DNA of 64,000 bases from assembly GCA_016195915.1 (NCBI GenBank), contig JACPYS010000009.1, forward strand, positions 55,089-119,088, written 5' to 3'. The DNA is from Betaproteobacteria bacterium (lineage in GTDB: Bacteria > Pseudomonadota > Gammaproteobacteria > Burkholderiales > SG8-39). A program made the translations under genes and the position numbers. Within the stretch, counting starts at the first letter, position 1. Every line of letters starts with the position of its first letter. Of this stretch, positions 44,497-54,542 are shown in pieces. Below the pieces are notes generated by a model. It saw nothing but the letters and a program-made list of their open reading frames with translations, ran no database searches and was not told the origin of the DNA.

Positions 44497-44814
44497 GTGC
44501 GGCTCTTGCTCGACACCAACACGTGTATCGAGACCGAACTTCTGACGGGTGCTCTGCTGTCCGCGAAGCCTGACGAAAACCGCCGTATCGCCGAAGCATT
44601 TTGTGCGTTGTTTCCCTGCCTGGCATTCGACTCCAACGTCGCCGACGTTCACGCCGAATGGCATGCACGCCTGCGCCGCGCCGGGAATACCGTCGGCGCA
44701 AGAGACCTGATGATTGCGGCCACGGCGCTCGCACACAAGCTGACCGTCGTAACGCACAACACCGATGAATTTCGGCGAATCGACGAACTGAGCGTCGAAG
44801 ATTGGCAGGAGTGA
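44497..44814 (+). CDS. VapC-like PIN toxin with an internal in-frame deletion
   Basis: 105 residues from a GTG at 44497; VapC relatives are about 130-135. The start RLLLDTNTCI holds the first Asp, but residue 12 jumps to TELLTGALLSAKP, which in relatives comes about 28 residues later. The C-terminal Asp motifs GARDLMIAATALAH and THNTDEF are intact. The missing segment is one or two helices next to the active site, so activity may be lost even though the frame is kept. Confidence 0.72.
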   Translation: MRLLLDTNTCIETELLTGALLSAKPDENRRIAEAFCALFPCLAFDSNVADVHAEWHARLRRAGNTVGARDLMIAATALAHKLTVVTHNTDEFRRIDELSVEDWQE

Positions 44815-44948
44815 TACGGAATTCTGGTAGCGGCTGCTTTTTGCTGACGGTCTAACCTCCGGGGATTCGACGGTTGCGCAATTCCGCGCATTGACGAACC
44901 CGGCCCGCGTTTGCCCCGTTCAGGCAAGTGAAGCTGCGCTCAGGCGGC

Positions 44949-45911
44949 TCAACGCCCTTCGGGTTTCGCGCCGGTGAGTTCGATGATCTTGCGGTAACGC
45001 GCGATGTCCTTGCGCACCCAGTCCTCCAACTGCTCGGGCGTGCCCGGTGCTGCATCCACGCCGACACCTGCGAGACGCTCTATCACCGCCGGGGTATTCA
45101 GCGCCGCGACGATTGCGGCGTTCAACTTGACGATCGCTTCGCGCGGCGTGCCTGTGGGCACCAGGACGCCGTACCAGTTCAACAGCACGAACTCCGGATA
45201 CCCCGACTCGGCAAACGTCGGCACTTCGGGCGCAACACTCGCGCGTTTCGGACCGGTCACCGCGAGCGCCGCGAGCTTCCCGGCGCGCGCCTGCCGGATG
45301 CCATTCGCCGCGACAATGAACATTAGCTTCACCTGACCGCCAAGCAAATCCGCCAGCGCAGGTCCTCCGCCTTTGTAGGGCACATCGAGGATCTCGACCG
45401 CAGCCATGCGCTTCCACCATTCGAAACCGAGGAAGTGCGGACTCGATGTGCCGAGTGATGCGAAGCTGAGTCTACCCGGGCCCTGCTTCGCCGCGGCGGC
45501 GAGTTCACCCAGCGTCTTTACGCCCGCCGAAGGATGCGCGACCAGCATCAGCGGAGACGTGGAGACCTGCGCTACGAATGCGAAATCCTTCAGCGAATCG
45601 TAAGGCAGGCTCAGACCGAAGGCGGCATTGATCGAATGAAAATCGGTCGTGAGCAACAGCGTGTGCCCATCGGCTGCGGAGCGCGCGAGCGCTTCGGTGG
45701 CGATCACCGAGTTGCCGCCGGGACGATTTTCCACGACCACCGGCTGCGCGAACTCGCGTCCAAGGTGATCGGCCAACGCTCGCGCCGCGACATCCGTGCC
45801 GCCCCCCGGCGGGAACGGCACCAGGATCTTCAGCGGCCGCGAAGGAAATCCCTGGCCCCATGCCGCAGTGGACATCAGAATCACGCACACGCACATCGCG
45901 AAACGGTTCAT
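44949..45911 (-). CDS. Bug-family tripartite tricarboxylate transporter receptor (second)
   Basis: 320-residue TctC/Bug periplasmic receptor. The signal peptide covers about residues 1-20 and the mature part begins near GFPSRPLKILVPFPPGGGTD. The family segment VPYKGGGPALADLLGGQVK is present. The ATG at 45911 was chosen; longer starts run into nnrS. No TctAB genes are nearby. It is 13 bases downstream of nnrS on the same strand and may be its co-transcribed neighbour. Ligand unknown. Confidence 0.9.
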   Translation of the reverse strand: MNRFAMCVCVILMSTAAWGQGFPSRPLKILVPFPPGGGTDVAARALADHLGREFAQPVVVENRPGGNSVIATEALARSAADGHTLLLTTDFHSINAAFGLSLPYDSLKDFAFVAQVSTSPLMLVAHPSAGVKTLGELAAAAKQGPGRLSFASLGTSSPHFLGFEWWKRMAAVEILDVPYKGGGPALADLLGGQVKLMFIVAANGIRQARAGKLAALAVTGPKRASVAPEVPTFAESGYPEFVLLNWYGVLVPTGTPREAIVKLNAAIVAALNTPAVIERLAGVGVDAAPGTPEQLEDWVRKDIARYRKIIELTGAKPEGR

Positions 45912-45924
45912 CGCGTTCTCCTTT

Positions 45925-47109
45925 TCATCTCGAGCGCCAAGGGCCCGCGCCCGTCCGGGGCAGACTCGGCCGCATGAGCATCGTTCCATACAGCGTCAGA
46001 TACGTGACGAACGCGGCAGCCCAGAGCAGCGTTGAAGCGGCGATCGCCCACTCGCCGAGCCCGTGCACCGAGTAAGCGAGCCGCAACAACGCTGCAGCGA
46101 GCATCATGAAATATGCCACGCGCATCGCGGGTGCAACCTGCGGCGCTCGGCCCGTATGGCGCAGCGCGACGCGCGTCATCAGCCCCAGCATGGTCATGCC
46201 CAGCGCACCGAGCGTAAACGCGTGAACCCACGCGTCCTGCGGCACCAGGGAACTCAACGCGGAGATCCCGCGCAGCGCGATCGCTGCGATCAGCCACGCG
46301 TAACCCAAATGCAGGGTCCAGATCAAGGGTTCGCCGGCCGTCCTCCAGCCGCGCCAGCGCGCGAACCGGATCGCGTGCAATGCCACCGCTGCAAATGCTG
46401 CCGAGGCCATCCACACGGGCGGCGCGTTCGCGAGGTCTGCGGCCGCGAACGCCACCATCGCGAACGCGGTCGCGTACTCGAGAGGCACCAGGATCGCCGC
46501 TGCGCGCTCGCCACGAGCGCGCAGGAAATTGCGCGTAAAGGCCGGCGTCAGCAACCCGCCGTAGAGGGAAAACAGGAACGCGAGCGCATGCATGCCCAGG
46601 CTGATCCCCCAACTGGCATCCTCGATCGAGGTGCGCGCAAACGCAGTGTGGAAAACGATGTTACCGGCGGCGAGCGCAACCAGTGGGGGCACCGTCCAGA
46701 GAAACAGCCGCTTGCGCGCCCCGCTCAATGCCGGCACCAGCATTGCGCCCAGCACCGGAAACAGCGCGCAATCGGCGAGGATCACGATCACCCGCGGGAG
46801 CGAATCGGAAAGAAGGAACGCAGCGCGGCCCGCGCACCAGAGAAGCCCCAGCATCGCGAGCGGCGCCCCACGTAACTCCGCAGCGCCCGCCCAGCTGGGA
46901 AGCGCGGTGAGAAGGACGCCGCATACGATCGCGCAAGCGAAGCCGAAAACGAACTCGTGCGCGTGCAGCAGCAACGGCGAGACCGAGGACGCCGGCAGGG
47001 TCCGCCATGCCAGCCGTTCCCCGTACCAGAACACCGCGAGCATCGGGCCATAGATCGCACCAAGCAGGAAGAAAGGCCTGAATCCGCTCGACCACAGCGC
47101 TCGGGTCAC
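45925..47109 (-). CDS. nnrS: NnrS family protein (heme/copper membrane protein)
   Basis: 394 residues, almost entirely hydrophobic with about twelve membrane segments. The start WSSGFRPFFLLGA is the NnrS signature, and His residues are in HAHEFVFGFA, the HVAHTAF-like helix FHTAFART, and LRHTGR. NnrS is linked to denitrification and resistance to nitric oxide stress. The GTG at 47109 overlaps the livF stop (GTGA). Co-transcription with a LIV transporter is odd, but fits an anaerobic, nitrate-respiring lifestyle. Confidence 0.9.
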   Translation of the reverse strand: MTRALWSSGFRPFFLLGAIYGPMLAVFWYGERLAWRTLPASSVSPLLLHAHEFVFGFACAIVCGVLLTALPSWAGAAELRGAPLAMLGLLWCAGRAAFLLSDSLPRVIVILADCALFPVLGAMLVPALSGARKRLFLWTVPPLVALAAGNIVFHTAFARTSIEDASWGISLGMHALAFLFSLYGGLLTPAFTRNFLRARGERAAAILVPLEYATAFAMVAFAAADLANAPPVWMASAAFAAVALHAIRFARWRGWRTAGEPLIWTLHLGYAWLIAAIALRGISALSSLVPQDAWVHAFTLGALGMTMLGLMTRVALRHTGRAPQVAPAMRVAYFMMLAAALLRLAYSVHGLGEWAIAASTLLWAAAFVTYLTLYGTMLMRPSLPRTGAGPWRSR

Positions 47110-47839
47110 GTCGCGATCACCTTTCCCGCGAGGCCCAGGTAGGTTTCGATCACGCGCGGATTGGACGCGAGTCCCGCGGCTTCGCCCTCGAGCACGATTT
47201 CGCCGGTTTCCAGCACGTAGCCGTAATCCGCCACCTGCAGCGCGGCGCGCGCATTCTGCTCGACCAGCAGGATCGACACCCCGGTCTTCTTCAGCTCGGT
47301 GATGATCCTGAAGATGTCGCGCACGATGCGTGGCGCGAGCCCGAGGCTCGGCTCGTCGAGCAACAACAGGCGCGGCCTGGCCATCAGCGCGCGGCCGAGC
47401 GCCAGCATCTGGCGCTCGCCACCGGAGAGCGTGGCGGCAAGCTGGGCGCGCCGCTCCTCGAGCCGCGGGAAGCGGGCGTAAATGGCAGTCAGTTCGGATT
47501 CGAGGTCGACGCCGCGCTTGCGAAAACGATGAAAGGCGCCGAGCCTGAGGTTGTCTTCGACGCTCATTTCGCCGAACAGTTCGCGGCGCTCGGGCACCAG
47601 CGACAAGCCGAGCCCGACCCGCGCTTCGGTCTTCGTGCCCGCAAGGTCTGCGCCCGCGTAGCGCGCCGAACCCGCCGAGGGCAGCAAGCCCATGATCGCA
47701 CCGAGCAGCGTCGTCTTGCCCGCCCCGTTGGGGCCGATCACGGTAACGATCGAGCCTTCGGGCACGCGCAGGCTCGCGCGATGCAAGCCCTCGACTTTGC
47801 CGTAATACACCCGCAGGTCGTCCACTTCGAGCAGCGCGT

Positions 47840-47843
<4 letters not shown>
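47106..47843 (-). CDS. livF: LIV-type ABC transporter ATPase, LivF-like (cluster 3)
   Basis: 245 residues from a GTG at 47843 that overlaps the preceding stop (GTGA). Walker A GPNGAGKT, signature TLSGGERQML and Walker B LLLLDEPSLGLAP are all present. Its stop overlaps nnrS. The cluster order livK-livH-livMG-livF reads on the minus strand. Confidence 0.93.
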
Positions 47844-49599
<1,756 letters not shown>

Positions 49600-49600
<1 letters not shown>

Positions 49601-50640
49601 CACTCCTCCTCGTCCTCGATATGGCGCGAGCGCAACGAGCGCCAGAGCAGCACGGGAATGATGATGGTAAACACGATGGTTTCCTTGAACGCGCTCGCCC
49701 AGAACGACGAGAACGCCTCCAGCAGGCCGATGCCGATCGAGCCGGCGACCGCAAGCGGATAGCTGCCCATGCCGCCGACGATCGCGCCGACGAAGCCCTT
49801 CAGGCCGATCAGAAACCCGGTGTCGTAATAAATGGTCGTGATCGGAGAGATCAGAATTCCGGAGACCGCGCCGATGAACGCAGCGAGCAGGAAGCTCAGG
49901 CTGCCGGAGAGTTCGGCCGGAATGCCGACCAGCCTCGCGCCGATGCGGTTCACCGCCGTGGCGCGCAGCGCCTTGCCGTAGAACGTCTTTTCGAAGAACA
50001 GCCGCAGCGCGAACATGAGCACGAAACTCGCGCCCACCACCCAGAGGCTCTGGGCGGTGATGTCGAGCACCGCCAGCTTGAAGCGCGCATCGGAAAACGC
50101 TTCCGAGCGCAGCCCTTCGCCGCCAAAGAACACCAGTCCGAGCCCGGTCAGCGCGTAGTGCGCCGCCATCGAGATGATGAACAGGACCAGCACCGAAGCG
50201 CTCGCGAGCGGCTGGTACGCGACGCGATAAAGAATCGGTCCGAGCGGCACCACCAGGCCGAGCACGATGAGCACCTGCAGCGGCAGACCGACGCTGCGCG
50301 GCGCCGCCCACCACGCGAGCGCGGCCATAACGCAGGGAACGAGCACGTACAGCGCGACGATGCGCGGCAGCCTTGCAGGCGCCTTCTCGCGCAGCGCCAG
50401 GGCGATGTCGAGCGCAGCCGCGACGAGGCCGCCACCCACCAGCACGTAGACCACCCCGGGCAGCCGTCCGGCCTGCAGCAGCGCAAGCGACAGCGCGGCA
50501 TACGAAATGAATTCGCCCTGCGGCACGAAGATGACGCGCGTCACGGCGAACACCAGCAGCATCGCGAGTGCGAGCAACGCGTAGATCGCGCCGTTGGTGA
50601 CGCCGTCCTGCACCAACCACAAGGCGATGTCGAAGCTCAT
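49600..50640 (-). CDS. livH: LIV-type ABC transporter permease, LivH-like (cluster 3)
   Basis: 346 residues, longer than the usual 290-300. The N-terminal [17 protein letters not shown] region and [20 protein letters not shown] mark LivH; a longer central hydrophobic part adds length. The conserved coupling loop [18 protein letters not shown] is present. It follows the binding-protein gene after a terminator-like stem. The start is ATG at 50640. Confidence 0.9.
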
Positions 50641-50651
50641 CCGCTGCGCAG

Positions 50652-50682
50652 GAAAAAACAGGGGACGGTGAACCGTCCCCTG
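50652..50682 (-). terminator. Intrinsic terminator/attenuator after the cluster 3 binding protein
   Basis: On the minus strand CAGGGGACGGT-TC-ACCGTCCCCTG makes an 11-bp stem with a two-base loop symmetric core, followed by six T at 50653-50658. It lies between the binding-protein stop and the livH start. Confidence 0.9.
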
Positions 50683-50702
50683 GCGTTCATCCCGGAGGCG
50701 CC

Positions 50703-51839
50703 CTACTTCATCAGCTTCCAGGTGCCGTTTTGCACCTGCACCGGCACGCGCGCGCGCTCATCCAGCCCGTTGTGGTTCGCCGCGCTCATGTTGTACACGC
50801 CGTGCGTGCCGACGAGATTCTTCACGTTCTCGAGGGCGCCGCGCAGCGCCTCGCGGAACTCGGGCGTGCCCGGCTTCGCTTTCTTGAGGGCCTCCGGCAC
50901 CGCCGCGTTGAGCAGCAGGTAACCGTCGTAGGCATAGCCGGCAAAACCGTTGCGGCTACCCGCGCCGAAGCTCGCCTCGTAACGCCTGGTGAAATCGAGC
51001 GACATCGCCTTGGTCGGAAAATTCGCAGCCAATTCTTCGGGAACAATGAGCGGACCGGTTACCGCCACCGCGCCCTCGACCGCCTTGCCGCCAACCTTGA
51101 TGAATTCGGCATTGACCGTGCCGTGGTTGTGATAGATCGGCTTCTTGTAGCCCTTCTCGACGAGCGCCACGTGCGGCAGGGCGCCGCCCGTGCCCGATCC
51201 GCCCACGATGACCGCATCCGGATTGGCAGCGATGATCTTGAGTACCTGCCCGGTGACGCTGGTATCGGCACGCGCGTAGCGTTCATTCGTGACCACCTTG
51301 TAGCCGGCGGCCTGCGCGTGGAACTCTGTCGCCTTGAGCACCAGATCGCCCCAGGTGTCGGAAAAACCGATATAGCCGACGGTCTTGATGCCCTTCGCCT
51401 TCATTTGCTCGGCGATTGCGCCCATCATGAGTTCGGTCGTCTGCGGGACGATGAACGACCAGTGCGCCACTGCGGGCGACAGGATCGCCGGGGTCAGCAC
51501 CATCATCGGCGTCTTGGCTTCGGCGGCGACCTGCGCCATCTGGATCGCGGAGGGCACGCCGTTCGAGCCCATCAGCGCATCCACCTTGTCCTCGCTCACC
51601 AGCTTGCGCGCGTTCTTCGCCGCGTTGGTGGGGTCGGAAGCGTCGTCGATGATGATGTATTTCACCGGCTCGCCGCCGAGCGTCTTCGGCATCAGCTGGT
51701 AGGCATTTTTGTAATGGATGCCGAGCGACGCGCCCGGCCCGGTCGAGCCGAGGGACACGCCGATGGTGATTTCAGCGTAGGCCGAACCTGCCGCCATGGA
51801 GCCCGCGAGCGCTAACGCGGTAAACAGTCTGTGTTTCAT
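50703..51839 (-). CDS. LIV-type ABC transporter substrate-binding protein (cluster 3)
   Basis: 378 residues; signal peptide about residues 1-22 (ends SAYA), mature start [22 protein letters not shown] at 51839 is preceded by AGGAGAGGAG. It belongs to Peripla_BP_6 and is the closest here to the binding proteins of aromatic-acid transporters, but that is a weak visual judgement. The FNR-type box 80 bases upstream suggests expression at low oxygen. Confidence 0.92.
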   Translation of the reverse strand: MKHRLFTALALAGSMAAGSAYAEITIGVSLGSTGPGASLGIHYKNAYQLMPKTLGGEPVKYIIIDDASDPTNAAKNARKLVSEDKVDALMGSNGVPSAIQMAQVAAEAKTPMMVLTPAILSPAVAHWSFIVPQTTELMMGAIAEQMKAKGIKTVGYIGFSDTWGDLVLKATEFHAQAAGYKVVTNERYARADTSVTGQVLKIIAANPDAVIVGGSGTGGALPHVALVEKGYKKPIYHNHGTVNAEFIKVGGKAVEGAVAVTGPLIVPEELAANFPTKAMSLDFTRRYEASFGAGSRNGFAGYAYDGYLLLNAAVPEALKKAKPGTPEFREALRGALENVKNLVGTHGVYNMSAANHNGLDERARVPVQVQNGTWKLMK

Positions 51840-51863
51840 TGCCTCTCCTCTCCTTAGATGGTG

Positions 51864-51879
51864 CCGCCCGGTCGGGCGG
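51864..51879. repeat. Perfect hairpin in the leader of the cluster 3 binding-protein gene
   Basis: CCGCCCG-GT-CGGGCGG is a perfect 7-bp inverted repeat between the FNR-type box and the start codon. A two-base loop is too tight to form fully in RNA, so it may form as a shorter stem or be a protein-binding site. Confidence 0.45.
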
Positions 51880-51920
51880 AACAGCGTCGAACACCCTAAG
51901 TTGTAATAGTGCACCCTGAC

Positions 51921-51934
51921 ATGATCCAGATCAA
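51921..51934. promoter_or_regulatory. FNR-type box upstream of the cluster 3 transporter
   Basis: ATGAT-CCAG-ATCAA is one mismatch from the FNR consensus, and TGATCCAGATCAA is identical to the box in the had/korA region. It is 82 bases from the binding-protein ATG. A weak -10-like TAGGGT sits 32 bases from its centre on the minus strand. Confidence 0.65.
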
Positions 51935-51949
51935 AACCCGCAGCAGTGT

Positions 51950-52933
51950 TCAGCGCGGCGGCCGGAAAAGCCCGGCGTGCTGCACCGCACCCAGCGTCCG
52001 CGCAAGTACGTCCTTTCGGTAGGCGGGCACGTCGCGATTGCGGTAGTCGTAGAAACCCTCCCCGGATTTCAGGCCGATCCTGCCTTCCTGCATGAGGCGG
52101 TCGACGATTGCGGGCGCGGTGTAGCGTTCGCGGCTCAGATGTTCCGCCATGTAGCGGCTCGCGTAATAGAGGATGTCGTTGCCGCCGTAGTCGATGAATT
52201 CGACCACGCCGATGGCGGAAAAGCGCAGTCCCAGCCCGTGGCGCGTGGCCTTGTCGATCTCGTTGGCGCTCGCCACCCCCTCTTCCACCATTCGCGCCGC
52301 CTCGTTCATGATCAGCGCCTGCAGCCGTGGGACGATGTAGCCCGGCGCCACGCCACACAGCACAGGCACCTTGCCGATGTCCTCGAGCAGTCCGCGCAGG
52401 CGTGCAATCAATTCGGGCGCCGTGCCCGGATGGGCGGACAGCTCGACCACAGGAATGAGATAGGCGGGATTGAGCCAGTGCGCGTTGATCAGGCGCTCGG
52501 GATGCGTCACCAACGTCAACAGGTGGGTCACGAGGATCGTCGAAGTGGTCGACGCGAGAATCGCATCCGGCCGCACCGATGCGCAGATCCGTGCAAACGC
52601 CTCCTGCTTTGCCGGCAGGGTTTCGGGAACGCCCTCGAAGATCACGTCGGCGTCGCCGAGGGCGCGAGAGGCATCGGTCTCGGGGACGACGCGAATCCGG
52701 GCGAGTACTCGTGCGACTGCGTCGCCGGGTATCGCGCCCAACTCCGCGAGCATCGCGAGACTCGCCGCCATCTCATCGGTCGCCTCGCGCGCCAGCCGGT
52801 CCCGGGCAGCCGCGTCGCGCGGCTTGAGGTCGATCAGCGCTACGTCGTATCCGCCCCATGCAAACGCGAGCGCGATGCCTCGTCCCATCCGGCCCGCGCC
52901 CACCGCCGCAATGCGCGAGCTCCCGGCGCTCAT
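51950..52933 (-). CDS. 3-hydroxyacyl-CoA dehydrogenase family protein
   Basis: 327 residues. The Rossmann motif VGAGRMGRGIALAFAWGGYDVALID, the catalytic His in INAHWLNPAYLIPVVELSA and the C-terminal domain GYIVPRLQALIMNEA are typical of the 3-HCDH family. ATG at 52933 has CCAGGAGGG upstream. It might act on 3-hydroxypimelyl-CoA from the benzoyl-CoA pathway, but it equally resembles other small hydroxyacid dehydrogenases (carnitine or gulonate type). It overlaps the opine-type dehydrogenase gene (ATGA). Confidence 0.85.
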   Translation of the reverse strand: MSAGSSRIAAVGAGRMGRGIALAFAWGGYDVALIDLKPRDAAARDRLAREATDEMAASLAMLAELGAIPGDAVARVLARIRVVPETDASRALGDADVIFEGVPETLPAKQEAFARICASVRPDAILASTTSTILVTHLLTLVTHPERLINAHWLNPAYLIPVVELSAHPGTAPELIARLRGLLEDIGKVPVLCGVAPGYIVPRLQALIMNEAARMVEEGVASANEIDKATRHGLGLRFSAIGVVEFIDYGGNDILYYASRYMAEHLSRERYTAPAIVDRLMQEGRIGLKSGEGFYDYRNRDVPAYRKDVLARTLGAVQHAGLFRPPR

Positions 52934-54006
52934 CCGCGTCCCTCCTGGAGCAGCTGTTTCAGCTCGGAGCGCGTCAGCGACGCAAGGCCGAGTGCATCGA
53001 GCGTGCGAGGGCCGCGCCGCAGGTCCCGCCCGAGGATGGCGCCCGCCACCGCAAGCAGGCCACTGGCCACGGGTGTATCGCATCCGGCCCAGCGCGCCAC
53101 GGAGACGAGAAATGCGAGACCGAGCGCCGTGTCCTCGAGCATGTAGCGGTGGGAGCGAAGATCGATGTGCTCGCGCCAGTCGCCGGAGTCCACCAGCTTC
53201 TTGTGCGCGTCGCCGTACATCCAGCGGTCGGTCTTGTAGTGGTCGGAGAGCGGGAAGTGCGGAGGCGCGTAACCCAGCGCCTCGCGCAACGCGATGCGCT
53301 CTGCATCCAGCGCGTCCGTGACAGAGCGCACCGAGGGCTGCGTTCCCTCATTGTGGATGTCCCAGCGCTCGAATTTCTCCAGCGGCGCCGCATTCATCAG
53401 GATGAGCGGCGGGTGAATGATCGGCCCGGCGTTCATCAGCGCGCCGGAGAGCGCGTCCTCGCAGGGTTCGAGCGCGGGGTAGGCCTTGCGGATGACTTCG
53501 AAGGCATGCGCCGAGCGCTTCGCGGGATAGGCGCCGGTGGGAAGCCTCACCGCGCGAATCGTTATGGCGACTTCGGCTGGTCCGCGCTTTCGCGCGAGAT
53601 AGGGCAGCGTGCCGGTCTCCGCGAAGGTGATCTCGGCGCGCGAACCCGCTTCCCGCGCGATCTCCGCCATCACGTGGCTGCCGAAGGTGCCGGGGGGCAG
53701 GAACACGACCTGGCCGTTTGCAAGATGTGGAGCCATCGCGCGCGCGATGTCCTCCTGTGCCGTCGCGGGCGATGGCACGAGAATCAGCTCTGCGCCGCGC
53801 ACTGCCTCGCCGATCTCAAGAGTTGCGTTCGCGATCGGCACTGCGCGCGTGCCGTGCTGGTCGATCAGCGTGATGGCGCGGTTCGAGAGCACCGGTTCGA
53901 ACGCTGCCCGATCGCGACGCCAAAGCCGCACCTCGTGTCCCTGCTCGCTCAGATCAGCGGCCGCCGCGTAGCAGCCGTGACCTCCGCCAAGCACGGCGAT
54001 CTTCAT
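52930..54006 (-). CDS. NAD/NADP octopine/nopaline-type dehydrogenase
   Basis: 358 residues. The N-terminal Rossmann motif KIAVLGGGHGCYAAAADLS and the opine-dehydrogenase C-terminal domain (NAGPIIHPPLILMNAA, including the catalytic His region) are visible. These enzymes make or break secondary-amine dicarboxylates from an amino acid and a 2-oxoacid. ATG at 54006 overlaps the V4R gene stop (ATGA). Its presence in an operon with a hydroxyacyl-CoA dehydrogenase is unusual, and its substrate is unknown. Confidence 0.82.
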   Translation of the reverse strand: MKIAVLGGGHGCYAAAADLSEQGHEVRLWRRDRAAFEPVLSNRAITLIDQHGTRAVPIANATLEIGEAVRGAELILVPSPATAQEDIARAMAPHLANGQVVFLPPGTFGSHVMAEIAREAGSRAEITFAETGTLPYLARKRGPAEVAITIRAVRLPTGAYPAKRSAHAFEVIRKAYPALEPCEDALSGALMNAGPIIHPPLILMNAAPLEKFERWDIHNEGTQPSVRSVTDALDAERIALREALGYAPPHFPLSDHYKTDRWMYGDAHKKLVDSGDWREHIDLRSHRYMLEDTALGLAFLVSVARWAGCDTPVASGLLAVAGAILGRDLRRGPRTLDALGLASLTRSELKQLLQEGRG

Positions 54007-54485
54007 GGATTTTGCGGCCGCGCGCTGAAGCGGCAAATGGCGCCGCCGGCGGATGCACAGCTGTGCTCCACGGCTTGCGCCGGCGCGCCGAGCACAACTG
54101 ATGCCACTGCGCCGAGCATGCCGGTAATCGGCGCGCAGACAACCTCCGATGAAGCGCCGTAGCCGTGCGCAAACGGACTGTTTTCCACTTCAAGATGCAA
54201 CTCCCCAATCTCCATTCCGGAAAAACGCCACACGCCCCAGCCGAGCTGAGCGGCAGTTTCCTCGAGCGTAGCGAGAAACTCGCCGGACCCTGCGGTCCCC
54301 GTCGCCCGGTAGCGCTGAGCCGAGCGGCCGCCGTGCTCGGCGACCGATTCGGCAAACGCGCGCAGCGCATCGCGGCTCGCCTCCGCGGGCAGCCGGCGGA
54401 ACATGCCCATCAGGCTGTCGTCGCGCAAATCACCCTGGCTTGCGTCGCACGCCGTCGCTTTCCGAGAAAGGGGTCGCGAGTTCAA
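54003..54485 (-). CDS. V4R-domain protein
   Basis: About 160 residues. The C-terminal half (FSGMEIGELHLEVENSPFAHGYG, then VVCAPITGMLGAVASVVLG and HSCASAGGAICRFS) resembles the V4R ligand-binding domain seen in aromatic-responsive regulators and protochlorophyllide-reductase-linked proteins. The start is uncertain: TTG at 54485, or ATG 75 bases downstream near LMGMFRR. It has no DNA-binding domain, so it is likely a small-molecule-binding or chaperone-like partner rather than a regulator. Confidence 0.62.
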   Translation of the reverse strand: MNSRPLSRKATACDASQGDLRDDSLMGMFRRLPAEASRDALRAFAESVAEHGGRSAQRYRATGTAGSGEFLATLEETAAQLGWGVWRFSGMEIGELHLEVENSPFAHGYGASSEVVCAPITGMLGAVASVVLGAPAQAVEHSCASAGGAICRFSARPQNP

Positions 54486-54542
54486 GCGATTACCTCAGCG
54501 CCCGAGCGCGCCCCCATTTCGCCGACCTTCACAAGACGCGTT

